NCBI GenBank assembly: GCA_017744755.1
Contig: JAGIAU010000090.1
Location: 1 to 7,981 of the forward strand
DNA from: Microbacteriaceae bacterium
Lineage (GTDB): Bacteria > Actinomycetota > Actinomycetes > Actinomycetales > Microbacteriaceae
Length of the DNA: 7,981 bases
Direction: 5' to 3'
Both the position numbers and the translations under genes were made by a program. Positions 1-5,411 of the stretch are shown here, in pieces (the first letter of the stretch is position 1; each line of letters begins with the position of its first letter). The notes below the pieces were generated by a model. It searched no databases and was not told where the DNA came from. It was given only the letters and a program-made list of their open reading frames with translations.

Positions 1-240
1 GTCCGAAGCCGTGAGGACCAGGATGGGGGTGCCGACGTCGACGTTCTGCCCCTCGCGGACGAGGAGCCGGCCGACGGTGCCGTCGACCTCGGCGGCGAAC
101 TCGACGACGGCCTTCTCCGTCTCGATCTCGGCGAGGAGGTCGCCGACCTTGACGGCCTGGCCGGGCTCGACGAGCCAGGTCTGGATCGCGCCCTCGGTGA
201 CCTGCGCGAGCGCGGCCGGCATGCGGACGATGGTCGCCAT
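1..240 (-). CDS. Lipoyl-domain protein, probable E2 acyltransferase of a 2-oxo acid dehydrogenase complex (partial, N-terminus only)
   Basis: The visible 80 residues form one complete biotinyl/lipoyl-attachment domain. It begins MATIVRMPAA, has the hinge VEPGQAVKVGD around residues 24-34, the attachment motif ETEKAVVE with the modifiable lysine at residue 43, and the closing strand GTPILVL near residues 71-77. In E2 subunits this lysine carries lipoic acid, which takes the acyl group from the E1 thiamine intermediate and passes it to CoA. The gene continues beyond the left edge, so the E3-binding and catalytic acyltransferase domains are not seen. A stand-alone lipoyl protein or a lipoyl-E3 fusion remain possible. 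It starts one base after the stop codon of the fused E1 gene, so the two are almost certainly one operon and translationally linked. The E1 neighbour is the main reason to prefer lipoyl over biotin. Confidence 0.85.
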   Translation of the reverse strand, partial: MATIVRMPAALAQVTEGAIQTWLVEPGQAVKVGDLLAEIETEKAVVEFAAEVDGTVGRLLVREGQNVDVGTPILVLTASD

Positions 241-241
241 C

Positions 242-2434
242 TCAGTTCCCTCCGAACCCGCGCCGGACCGCTTCCAGGCCCGCGACGACTTCCTCGGTCT
301 TCGCGATCGCCGCGCGCTCGAGGACCTTGGAGATCGACGGCGAGGCCTCGCCGCCGGTGACGCGCTGCACCGGCTGGTCGAGCCAGTCGAAGCAGCGGCG
401 CTGGATCTCGTCGGCGAGCCAGGCGCCGTAGCCGGGGCCCTTCGCCCCCTGCTCGACGATGAGGACCGCGCCGGTCTTCTTGATCGAGGCCTCGATGGTG
501 TCCCAGTCGATCGAGGCGCGGTCGAGCCAGCGCAGGTCGACGAGCTCGGCGTCGACGCCGGTCTGCTTGATCGCCTCGGCGGCGTGGTGGACCATCGAGA
601 GGTAGGTGAGGACGGTGACCTCGGAGCCCTCGCGGCGGACGACGGCGGAGCCCGGCCCCGGCGGGATGACGTAGTCGAGCGGGCCGTCCGGCACGCGGTC
701 GGCGCGGCCGTAGAGGTCGACGTGCTCGATGACGAGCACGGGGTCCTCGAGGGCGAGCGCGGCGTTCATGAGCCCGACGTAGTCGGCGGCGTTCGAGGCG
801 GCGACGATCCGCCAGCCCGCGCTCGTCGCGAAGATGCCGGCCGGGTCCATGAGGTGCTGCGAGCCGTAGCCGACGCCCATCGCGACCTTGGTGCGCAGCA
901 CGAGCGGCACCGTGTTGTTGTTCCCGAACATGTGGCGGACCTTGCCGACCTGGTTGAACACCTGGTCCGCGGCGACCCACATGAAGTCGGGGTACATGAA
1001 CTCGATGACGGGACGGAAGCGGCCGTCGAGGGCGAGGCCGCCGCCGAGGCCGAAGAAGCCGTTCTCCGAGATGGGCGTTCCGATCACGCGGTCGGGCCCG
1101 TACTTCTTGAAGAGACCCTTCGTCGCGCCGTTCGTGCCGCCGTTGAGGCGGTGCACGTCCTCGCCGAGGACGACGATCCGCGGGTCGGCGGCCATCGCGT
1201 TGTCCATCGTCTGCGCGACGGCGTCGACGTACTTCACGTCCGTCCAGGCGCCGGTCCACTCCGCCGGCTCGGCGACCGTGCGGCCGGCCAGCTCGGAGAG
1301 GTCGCCGCGGATGCCGACGTCGACGAAGGAGGTCTCCGGCCAGAGCGTCGGGACGATGCGGCGCTTGCCGGCGTTGTCCGGGTCCGCCTCGATGAGGGCG
1401 TTCGCCGCCGCGTGCGCCGAGGCGAGCGCCTGCTCGCGGACGCTCGCGACCCCGGCCTCGTCGATGAGCCCCAGTGCGATCATCTCGCGCGCGGTGCGCT
1501 CGAGCGGGTCGCGGGCGCGCCACTCGGCCTCCTCCTCCTTCGTCCGGTAGCCGAAGGCGCTGCCCGGGTACGGGCCGTTCTGGTGGAAGAAGCGGTAGAC
1601 CTCGGCCTCGACGATCGCCGGACCCTCGCCCGCGCGCATCCGCGCGAAGGCCTGCTCGGTCGCGAGGTGCACGGCGAGCGGGTCCATGCCGTCGACGCGC
1701 CAGGAGGGGATGGAGAAGCCCTGGCCGCGGACGGAGAAGCGGATGTCGGCGGTGACGTCGCCGGCGTAGGTGGAGACCGCGTAGAGGTTGTTCTCGATGA
1801 AGTACATCACCGGGAGCTTCCAGGCGGCCGCGAGGTTGAACGACTCGAGGACGGAGCCGATCTGGCTGGAGCCGTCGCCGAAGTAGTTGATGGTGACGTT
1901 GTCGGTGCCGGCGTGCTTCTGCGCCCAGGCGTTGCCGGTCGCGATGGGGGCGCCGCCGCCGACGATCGCGTTCGTGCCGAGGGCGCCGGCCTCGAGCCAC
2001 TGCAGGTGCATCGAGCCGCCGCGGCCACCGGAGAAGCCCTGGGCGAGGCCGAGGATCTCGGCGAGCGTGCGCTGCAGCACGGCCTGCAGCTCGCCGCTGA
2101 CGAGCGCCTTCGGGTCGAGGACCGGGGAGACGTACTGGATGACCTTGGCGAGGAACTGGTGGTGCCCGCGGTGCGAGCCGTTGACGGCGTCGGCGGCGGA
2201 GAGCCCGACGATGGAGCCGACGGCGCCGCCCTCCTGGCCGATGGAGGAGTGCGCGGGGCCGTGCAGGAGCCCTTCGCCCGCGAGCTCGAGGACGACCTCC
2301 TCGAAGGCGCGGATGATGTGGAGCTGGCCGAGGATCGTCTGGAGGAGCGCGGGGTCCGCGGCCTTCCAGTCCTCCGGCGTCGTCTCGAGCTGGACCCAGG
2401 CGACGCCGGTCTCGAGCGGGGTGATCTTCGGCAT
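242..2434 (-). CDS. Fused E1 alpha-beta subunit of a 2-oxo acid (pyruvate/acetoin-type) dehydrogenase complex
   Basis: This thiamine-diphosphate enzyme decarboxylates a 2-oxo acid (or cleaves acetoin) and acylates the lipoyl arm of E2. Residues ~30-340 are the alpha part: HRGH at 88-91, GGRGGSMHL at 136-144, and the ThDP motif from GDG (186-188) to NN (215-216). Residues ~400-725 are the beta part: GEDV at 425-428, the TPISE glutamate region at 453-457 and a C-terminal transketolase-like domain with VTVLTY near 606-611. Separate alpha and beta subunits are about 330 residues each, so 730 fits a head-to-tail fusion. The ATG at 2434 is preceded by GGAGG with 5-base spacing. It lies directly upstream of the lipoyl gene. 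The alpha loop reads HRGHHQ where acetoin/pyruvate enzymes normally have a HGH-type motif, and the beta loop reads GSQH where HSQ is usual. The substrate is therefore uncertain. Confidence 0.88.
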   Translation of the reverse strand: MPKITPLETGVAWVQLETTPEDWKAADPALLQTILGQLHIIRAFEEVVLELAGEGLLHGPAHSSIGQEGGAVGSIVGLSAADAVNGSHRGHHQFLAKVIQYVSPVLDPKALVSGELQAVLQRTLAEILGLAQGFSGGRGGSMHLQWLEAGALGTNAIVGGGAPIATGNAWAQKHAGTDNVTINYFGDGSSQIGSVLESFNLAAAWKLPVMYFIENNLYAVSTYAGDVTADIRFSVRGQGFSIPSWRVDGMDPLAVHLATEQAFARMRAGEGPAIVEAEVYRFFHQNGPYPGSAFGYRTKEEEAEWRARDPLERTAREMIALGLIDEAGVASVREQALASAHAAANALIEADPDNAGKRRIVPTLWPETSFVDVGIRGDLSELAGRTVAEPAEWTGAWTDVKYVDAVAQTMDNAMAADPRIVVLGEDVHRLNGGTNGATKGLFKKYGPDRVIGTPISENGFFGLGGGLALDGRFRPVIEFMYPDFMWVAADQVFNQVGKVRHMFGNNNTVPLVLRTKVAMGVGYGSQHLMDPAGIFATSAGWRIVAASNAADYVGLMNAALALEDPVLVIEHVDLYGRADRVPDGPLDYVIPPGPGSAVVRREGSEVTVLTYLSMVHHAAEAIKQTGVDAELVDLRWLDRASIDWDTIEASIKKTGAVLIVEQGAKGPGYGAWLADEIQRRCFDWLDQPVQRVTGGEASPSISKVLERAAIAKTEEVVAGLEAVRRGFGGN

Positions 2435-2439
2435 CCTTG

Positions 2440-2444
2440 CCTCC
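2440..2444 (-). promoter_or_regulatory. Ribosome-binding site of the fused E1 gene
   Basis: GGAGG on the minus strand lies 5 bases before the ATG at 2434 and fixes that start. Confidence 0.6.
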
Positions 2445-2485
2445 GTGTCGTGCGCGCGCTTGGATCGGTGCGCGTCGTCGCCACG

Positions 2486-2514
2486 AGATTAGGCTTGATT
2501 GCATCCAAAATCAA
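2486..2514 (-). promoter_or_regulatory. Candidate promoter for the E1-lipoyl operon
   Basis: Read on the minus strand, TTGATT (2514-2509) is followed after exactly 17 bases by TAATCT (2491-2486). This fits a housekeeping -35/-10 pair: the -35 keeps TTGA and the -10 keeps the key TA...T positions. Transcription would start near 2479 and give a leader of about 45 bases. The spacer is covered by an inverted repeat, which would suit repression. This is inferred from sequence pattern only. Confidence 0.35.
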
Positions 2515-2515
2515 G
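2494..2515. promoter_or_regulatory. Inverted repeat, candidate operator 1
   Basis: CTTGATT (2494-2500) and its exact complement AATCAAG (2509-2515) are separated by 8 bases. The repeat overlaps the candidate minus-strand promoter between its -35 and -10. A nested weaker symmetry, TTGnnTGCAnnCAA, spans 2495-2508. Operators of GntR-family regulators are commonly short palindromes of this size, and a GntR gene lies two genes away on the plus strand, but the pairing is inference. Confidence 0.5.
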
Positions 2516-2534
2516 GCGAATGCGCTTGATTCCT

Positions 2535-2555
2535 CGCATTCTCTCAATGAATGCG
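2535..2555. promoter_or_regulatory. Inverted repeat, candidate operator 2
   Basis: CGCATTC (2535-2541) and GAATGCG (2549-2555) are perfect 7-base arms around a 7-base centre. An extra copy of the right arm (GAATGCGC, 2518-2525) lies just upstream. The site is 57 bases before the VOC start codon and could control the plus-strand VOC-GntR transcript. No convincing -35/-10 pair for that direction was found. Confidence 0.45.
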
Positions 2556-2599
2556 CGATGATGTATCCAATCGAGCGGAGAACGTTCTGCTCCACCGAC

Positions 2600-2606
2600 A
2601 AGGAGG
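2600..2606 (+). promoter_or_regulatory. Ribosome-binding site of the VOC gene
   Basis: AAGGAGG lies 5 bases before the ATG at 2612. It settles the start of the VOC protein inside a much longer open frame that begins at base 11. Confidence 0.75.
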
Positions 2607-2611
2607 TCGAC

Positions 2612-3139
2612 ATGGCGATTCCCGGGATGCGCGGCTCCGACCACATCGGATTCACGGTGCCCGATCTCGACGAGGCGGAGGCCTTCCTCGTCGGCATCCT
2701 CGGGGCGCAGCCGATCTACACGCTCCCCCGGCGCGCCGTCGACGACGGCGACTGGATGACGGAGCACCTCGGCGTGCACCCGCGCGCCGCGATCGAGGAG
2801 ATCCGCTTCTACCGGCTCGGCAACGGCTCGAACCTCGAGGTGTTCAAGTACTCGACCCCCGAGGAGCAGCGGCCGCAGCCGAAGAACACCGACATCGGCG
2901 GCCACCACATCGCGCTCTACGTCGACGACATGGACGCGGCCGAGGCCTACCTGCGGGCGAACGGCGTCGAGGTGATGGGCGCTCCGGTCGCCTCCGGCGC
3001 CGCCTCCGCCGGGCAGCGCTGGCTCTACTTCCGCAGCCCCTGGGGCATGCAATTCGAGCTGGTGTCCTTCCCCGACGGCAAGGCCTACGAGGCGGACGCG
3101 CCCGTCAGGCTGTGGCACCCCGCGCACCCCGCCGAGTGA
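2612..3139 (+). CDS. VOC superfamily (glyoxalase/dioxygenase-fold) protein
   Basis: This 175-residue protein has two paired beta-alpha-beta-beta-beta modules, the usual size for a single-chain VOC enzyme. Likely metal ligands stand in the classic positions: H11 in DHIGFTV, E76 in NLEVFKY, H99 in HHIALYV and E149 in WGMQFEL. Such enzymes are metal-dependent and act on small molecules (glyoxalase, epimerase, isomerase, ring-cleaving dioxygenase or resistance roles). The sequence does not tell which. The first module carries a longer loop (residues ~38-62, rich in charged residues and including DWMTEHLGVHP), which may shape the substrate pocket. The start is chosen from the strong AAGGAGG site. 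The gene is divergent from the E1-lipoyl operon and 22 bases upstream of the GntR regulator, so it is probably a target of that regulator. Confidence 0.88.
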   Translation: MAIPGMRGSDHIGFTVPDLDEAEAFLVGILGAQPIYTLPRRAVDDGDWMTEHLGVHPRAAIEEIRFYRLGNGSNLEVFKYSTPEEQRPQPKNTDIGGHHIALYVDDMDAAEAYLRANGVEVMGAPVASGAASAGQRWLYFRSPWGMQFELVSFPDGKAYEADAPVRLWHPAHPAE

Positions 3140-3148
3140 GCCGAGTGA
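3131..3148 (+). repeat. Perfect 9-base tandem duplication across the VOC stop codon
   Basis: GCCGAGTGA occurs twice head to tail (3131-3139 and 3140-3148). The first copy ends in the VOC stop codon and the second supplies another in-frame stop, so the protein is not altered. It looks like a replication-slippage event. Confidence 0.8.
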
Positions 3149-3149
3149 A

Positions 3150-3155
3150 TAGAGT
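3150..3155 (+). promoter_or_regulatory. Candidate -10 element for a leaderless GntR transcript
   Basis: TAGAGT fits the TANNNT pattern and ends 6 bases before the GTG at 3162. No Shine-Dalgarno sequence is present there. In actinobacteria this spacing is typical of transcripts whose first base is the start codon. No clear -35 is seen. The gene may also be read through from VOC. Confidence 0.35.
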
Positions 3156-3161
3156 CGTCGC

Positions 3162-3839
3162 GTGACGAAGGACGCGGCGGGCGAGGAGGCCGCGAGCCAC
3201 GGCGCCGCGGGCGCCCGCATCGCCGCCCGCCTGCGCGAGTCCATCCTCTCCGGCGAGTACGCGCCGGGCGCCCGCATCCGCCAGGAGGACCTCGCCGACC
3301 GCCACGGCGCCTCCCGGCTCCCCGTGCGCGACGCGCTCCGGATGCTCGAGGCCGAGGGCCTGGTCACCGTCCGGGCGAATGCGGGCGCCTGGGTCGCGAC
3401 GCTCACCCGCGCCGACTTCGAGGAGCTCTACCACGTGCGCGAGCGCGTCGAGCCGCTGCTGCTCGGCATGAACGTCCCCCTCCTGGCCGACGACGCGATC
3501 GACCGGCTCGAGGCGCTCGCGGCGGCGATGGAGGCCTCGAGCGACGTCGAGGAGTTCCTCGTCCTCGACCGCGAGTTCCACCTCTCCGGCTATGCCGCCG
3601 CGGAGACGAGCGTCCTCGGCGAGCTCGTCGTCCAGCTCTGGAACCGGACGCAGCACTACCGGCGCGCATTCACCCGCGTGTTCCGCGGGGAGGGCGACCG
3701 GAGCGCGCACCACGACCACCACCTCATCGTCGGGGCGCTGCGGCGGCGCGACGCCGAGGAGGCCGAGCGCGTGCTCGGCATCCACATCCGCCGGACCCGG
3801 CTCGAGCTCGAGCGGCACCCCGAGGTCTTCGAGCAGTAG
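3162..3839 (+). CDS. GntR-family transcriptional regulator, FadR/FCD subfamily
   Basis: This 225-residue cytoplasmic DNA-binding protein is the normal length for the FadR subfamily. Residues ~18-80 form the winged helix-turn-helix, with the hallmark LRESILSGEYAPGARI (24-39), a recognition-helix region around SRLPVRDALRMLEAEGL (51-67) and the wing (~68-80). Residues ~85-215 form the all-helical FCD effector domain. Its probable metal/carboxylate ligands are visible: D136 and H140 in DREFH, H186 in DHH and H208 in GIHIRR. These proteins usually repress and are released by a small organic acid. The GTG start leaves the whole DNA-binding domain intact, but there is no Shine-Dalgarno site. It follows VOC by 22 bases and is the best candidate to bind the inverted repeats between VOC and E1. 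Self-regulation would then be expected. Confidence 0.9.
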   Translation: MTKDAAGEEAASHGAAGARIAARLRESILSGEYAPGARIRQEDLADRHGASRLPVRDALRMLEAEGLVTVRANAGAWVATLTRADFEELYHVRERVEPLLLGMNVPLLADDAIDRLEALAAAMEASSDVEEFLVLDREFHLSGYAAAETSVLGELVVQLWNRTQHYRRAFTRVFRGEGDRSAHHDHHLIVGALRRRDAEEAERVLGIHIRRTRLELERHPEVFEQ

Positions 3840-3851
3840 CGCGCGAGCACG

Positions 3852-3856
3852 AGGAG
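3852..3856 (+). promoter_or_regulatory. Ribosome-binding site of the aldo/keto reductase remnant
   Basis: AGGAG lies 9 bases before the ATG at 3866, showing that a translated gene once started here. Confidence 0.5.
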
Positions 3857-3865
3857 AGAGAACGC

Positions 3866-3964
3866 ATGGAGCACGTCCGACTCGGCCGCAGCGGCCTCGA
3901 GGTCTCGCCCATCGCCGTCGGGGCTCCGCGCGCTCAGCGGCTCAGCCGACCGCCGCGAGCATGA
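3866..3964 (+). pseudogene. Aldo/keto reductase N-terminal remnant
   Basis: The frame reads MEHVRLGRSGLEVSPIAVG, which is the characteristic opening of bacterial aldo/keto reductases (M..R.LG.SGL.VSPI.LG, the first beta-strands of the TIM barrel). After about codon 19 the similarity stops and the frame ends after 32 residues, against some 300-340 in the family. The NADP-binding and catalytic Asp/Tyr/Lys/His residues are therefore all missing. The start codon and Shine-Dalgarno site are intact and lie 27 bases downstream of the GntR gene, so it was probably the next gene of the VOC-GntR operon. The last part overlaps the 3' end of the converging ketopantoate-reductase-like gene. I infer that a deletion or insertion joined the two segments between about 3921 and 3941. 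A functional micro-protein is possible but unlikely. Confidence 0.7.
3932..3946. repeat. Short tandem repeat at the remnant junction
   Basis: GCTCAGC occurs at 3932-3938 and 3940-3946, an 8-base period at the point where the aldo/keto reductase similarity ends and the convergent gene begins. It may be microhomology left by the rearrangement, or chance. Confidence 0.4.
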
Positions 3965-4979
3965 GCGCGAGGTGCTCCGGCTCCGGCTGCAGCTCGCCCC
4001 GCTCGATGCGGTGCGCGATCGCGGTGACCGTCTCGTTGACCGGCGTCGCGATGCCGGTCTCGCGGCCCTTCGCGACGACGTGGCCGTTCAGGTCGTCGAC
4101 CTCGCTGTGCCGGCCGGCGCCGCGGCGCCAGTCCTGCAGGACGGTCGTCGTGGCGCCCGGCACGACGAAGCCGGCGAAGAGCTTGTCCGTCATGATGTCG
4201 ACGATCCGGGAGCGGTCGGCGATCTCCTCGGCGCTCAGGCCGAAGATCGGGAGCACCTGGTGGCCGAGCGCCCCGCCGACGGCGAGCGTCTCGTTCCCGG
4301 CGGCGACCATGACATCGCGGTAGCCGGGCAGTTGCAGCGCGTCGAGCATGGGGAGTCCGAGGATCGCGGAGGTGACGAGCAGCGTCGAGTTGGAGACGAG
4401 CTTCATCCACTTGGCGGACTCGATGTCGTCGAAGTGGGCGACGGTGCCGGAGTGGCGCAGGAGCGAGGCGACCTCCTCCTCGCGTTCCGCCGAGGGACCG
4501 CCGGGGAGGATGCCGGTCGCGTACCAGGAGCGGGAGACCGGGGTGTGCCGGTGCACGATGCCGGGCTCGTCCATCGTCGCGGAGCACTCGATGACGGCGC
4601 CGACCGTGCGATGCGCTCCGACGACGTCCTCGACGACGCGGGCGGTCATCCCGTTCTGCACGCCGGCCATGAGCCCGCCGACGGCGAGATGGGGCTCGAT
4701 GAGCTGGGCGGCCCAGCGGGAGTCGTATGCCTTCATGAGCATGAGCACGATGTCGAAGTCGTGCTTGAGCTCGGCCACCTCGCACAGGTGGATGACCTGC
4801 GGCCTGGCGGAGTACGCCCCATCCGGGGTCTCGATCGTGATCCCGTCGGCGCGCATCGCCTCGACGTGACGCGGCCATTGCTCGACGAGGGTGACGTCGC
4901 GCCCCGCGAGCGCGAGGTCGGCGCCGATCGAGGCGCCGTTGGCGCCCGCCCCGAGCACCGCGATCCTGGGCTCCGACAT
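3942..4979 (-). CDS. Ketopantoate reductase (ApbA/PanE) family NAD(P)-dependent dehydrogenase
   Basis: This 345-residue soluble enzyme has an N-terminal Rossmann fold with GAGANG at residues 10-15, the K83 position (LMKAYDS), QNG at 108-110, and the C-terminal helical domain. Its probable catalytic lysine is K193 in AKWMKLVSN, and the conserved substrate-binding E293 and N298 lie in HSEVDDLNG. The classical member reduces 2-dehydropantoate to pantoate with NADPH. The protein is longer than that enzyme (about 300 residues) and no pantothenate genes are near, so a related 2-oxo or hydroxy acid is more likely. I therefore give no panE symbol. The ATG at 4979 has AGGAG 5 bases upstream. The gene converges on the truncated aldo/keto reductase and is divergent from the Dabb-alcohol dehydrogenase pair, with which it probably shares control. 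Confidence 0.88.
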   Translation of the reverse strand: MSEPRIAVLGAGANGASIGADLALAGRDVTLVEQWPRHVEAMRADGITIETPDGAYSARPQVIHLCEVAELKHDFDIVLMLMKAYDSRWAAQLIEPHLAVGGLMAGVQNGMTARVVEDVVGAHRTVGAVIECSATMDEPGIVHRHTPVSRSWYATGILPGGPSAEREEEVASLLRHSGTVAHFDDIESAKWMKLVSNSTLLVTSAILGLPMLDALQLPGYRDVMVAAGNETLAVGGALGHQVLPIFGLSAEEIADRSRIVDIMTDKLFAGFVVPGATTTVLQDWRRGAGRHSEVDDLNGHVVAKGRETGIATPVNETVTAIAHRIERGELQPEPEHLALMLAAVG

Positions 4980-4984
4980 CGCAG

Positions 4985-4989
4985 CTCCT
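4985..4989 (-). promoter_or_regulatory. Ribosome-binding site of the ketopantoate-reductase-like gene
   Basis: AGGAG on the minus strand lies 5 bases before the ATG at 4979. Confidence 0.6.
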
Positions 4990-5000
4990 CACTTCAGCGC

Positions 5001-5012
5001 GGGTGTACACCC
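5001..5012. promoter_or_regulatory. Perfect palindromic operator candidate
   Basis: GGGTGTACACCC equals its own reverse complement over all 12 bases, in the 117-base gap between two divergent genes. The inner GT...AC symmetry fits the loose operator form known for GntR-family regulators. It lies downstream of the candidate minus-strand promoter and upstream of the Dabb gene, so a bound protein could affect both directions. The binding protein is not identified by the sequence. Confidence 0.55.
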
Positions 5013-5031
5013 TTGCACAGCCGTCGTTGGT

Positions 5032-5061
5032 ATTTTGGACGCTACAGCGTGAGAATGTAAA
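5032..5061 (-). promoter_or_regulatory. Candidate promoter for the ketopantoate-reductase-like gene
   Basis: On the minus strand TTTACA (5061-5056) is followed after 18 bases by CAAAAT (5037-5032). That is five of six -35 matches and four of six -10 matches. The start point would be near 5025, giving a leader of ~46 bases that contains the 12-base palindrome. This is a pattern-based inference. No equally good pair was found for the plus strand. Confidence 0.35.
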
Positions 5062-5083
5062 TCGTCGCTGAACACCTGTCTCG

Positions 5084-5089
5084 AAGGAG
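5084..5089 (+). promoter_or_regulatory. Ribosome-binding site of the Dabb gene
   Basis: AAGGAG lies 7 bases before the ATG at 5097. Confidence 0.65.
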
Positions 5090-5096
5090 AGCCATC

Positions 5097-5411
5097 ATGC
5101 CGGTCCTGCACATCGCGTCCTTCCGCTGGAAGCCCGAGGTCACCGAGGCCGACGTCGAGGCCATGACGGCGGCGCTCCTCGAGATGCGCGCGCAGATCCC
5201 CGAGATCAAGTCGTACGTCGCGAGCAGCAACCTGCACCTGCGTCCGGCCGGCGCCGACTACGGCGTCGCCGCGATCGTCGACGACCAGGCCGGGCTGGAC
5301 GCCTATCTCGACCACCCGCTGCACAAGGCGGCCTACGACCAGCACCTCGGCCGGATGATCGCGGAGCGGTCGGCCGTGCAGCTCCCGATCGAATCGGGCG
5401 CGTTCCTGTGA
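5097..5411 (+). CDS. Dabb (stress-responsive alpha/beta barrel) domain protein
   Basis: This is a 104-residue single-domain protein. It opens with a beta-strand and charged turn typical of Dabb proteins (LHIASFRWKPEVTEADV, residues 4-20). A first helix covers ~20-34, then PEI..Y (35-40) and strands DYGVAAIVDD (54-63). The closing helix motif AYLDHPLHKAAYDQHL lies at 69-84. The fold is a ferredoxin-like dimeric barrel, and homologues range from plant stress proteins to small cyclases and auxiliary proteins in catabolic operons. No catalytic role can be assigned from this sequence. Its stop codon overlaps the GTG start of the alcohol dehydrogenase by 4 bases, so the two are co-translated and probably act in one pathway. 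It is divergent from the ketopantoate-reductase-like gene. Confidence 0.87.
   Translation: MPVLHIASFRWKPEVTEADVEAMTAALLEMRAQIPEIKSYVASSNLHLRPAGADYGVAAIVDDQAGLDAYLDHPLHKAAYDQHLGRMIAERSAVQLPIESGAFL

Larger units (their letters stand above)
2487..2579. repeat. Three degenerate 31-base direct repeats in the divergent control region
   Basis: Three successive blocks start at 2487, 2518 and 2549. Blocks 1 and 2 share CTTGATT at the same offset (2494 and 2525). Blocks 2 and 3 share GAATGCGC (2518 and 2549). Blocks 1 and 3 share TGYATCCAA (2500 and 2562). By hand count each pair matches at 14-16 of 31 positions. The 31-base spacing is close to three helical turns, so copies of a bound regulator would sit on the same face of the DNA. 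The repeat is weak and may be coincidental outside the shared words. Confidence 0.4.

Noticed and set aside
11..3139. A plus-strand open frame of over 1000 codons running into the VOC gene
   Set aside because: Bases 11-2434 are antisense to the E1 and lipoyl genes, which have clear domains. The translation there is low-complexity Arg/Asp/Val/Leu/Ala. Only the part from the AAGGAGG-backed ATG at 2612 is a real protein.
2489..3406. A 305-codon minus-strand open frame across VOC and the start of the GntR gene
   Set aside because: It is antisense to two genes with intact functional motifs. Its own translation shows no recognisable domain.
3840..3941. Insertion sequence or transposon end at the aldo/keto reductase break
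   Set aside because: No terminal inverted repeats, transposase fragment or clear target duplication beyond the heptamer GCTCAGC was seen. The cause of the truncation is left open.
3934..5060. Long open frames on both strands across the ketopantoate-reductase-like gene (3934-5010 minus in another frame, 3972-5060 plus)
   Set aside because: They are out-of-frame or antisense readings with Arg- or Asp/Gly-rich sequence and no motif. They reflect extreme third-position GC.
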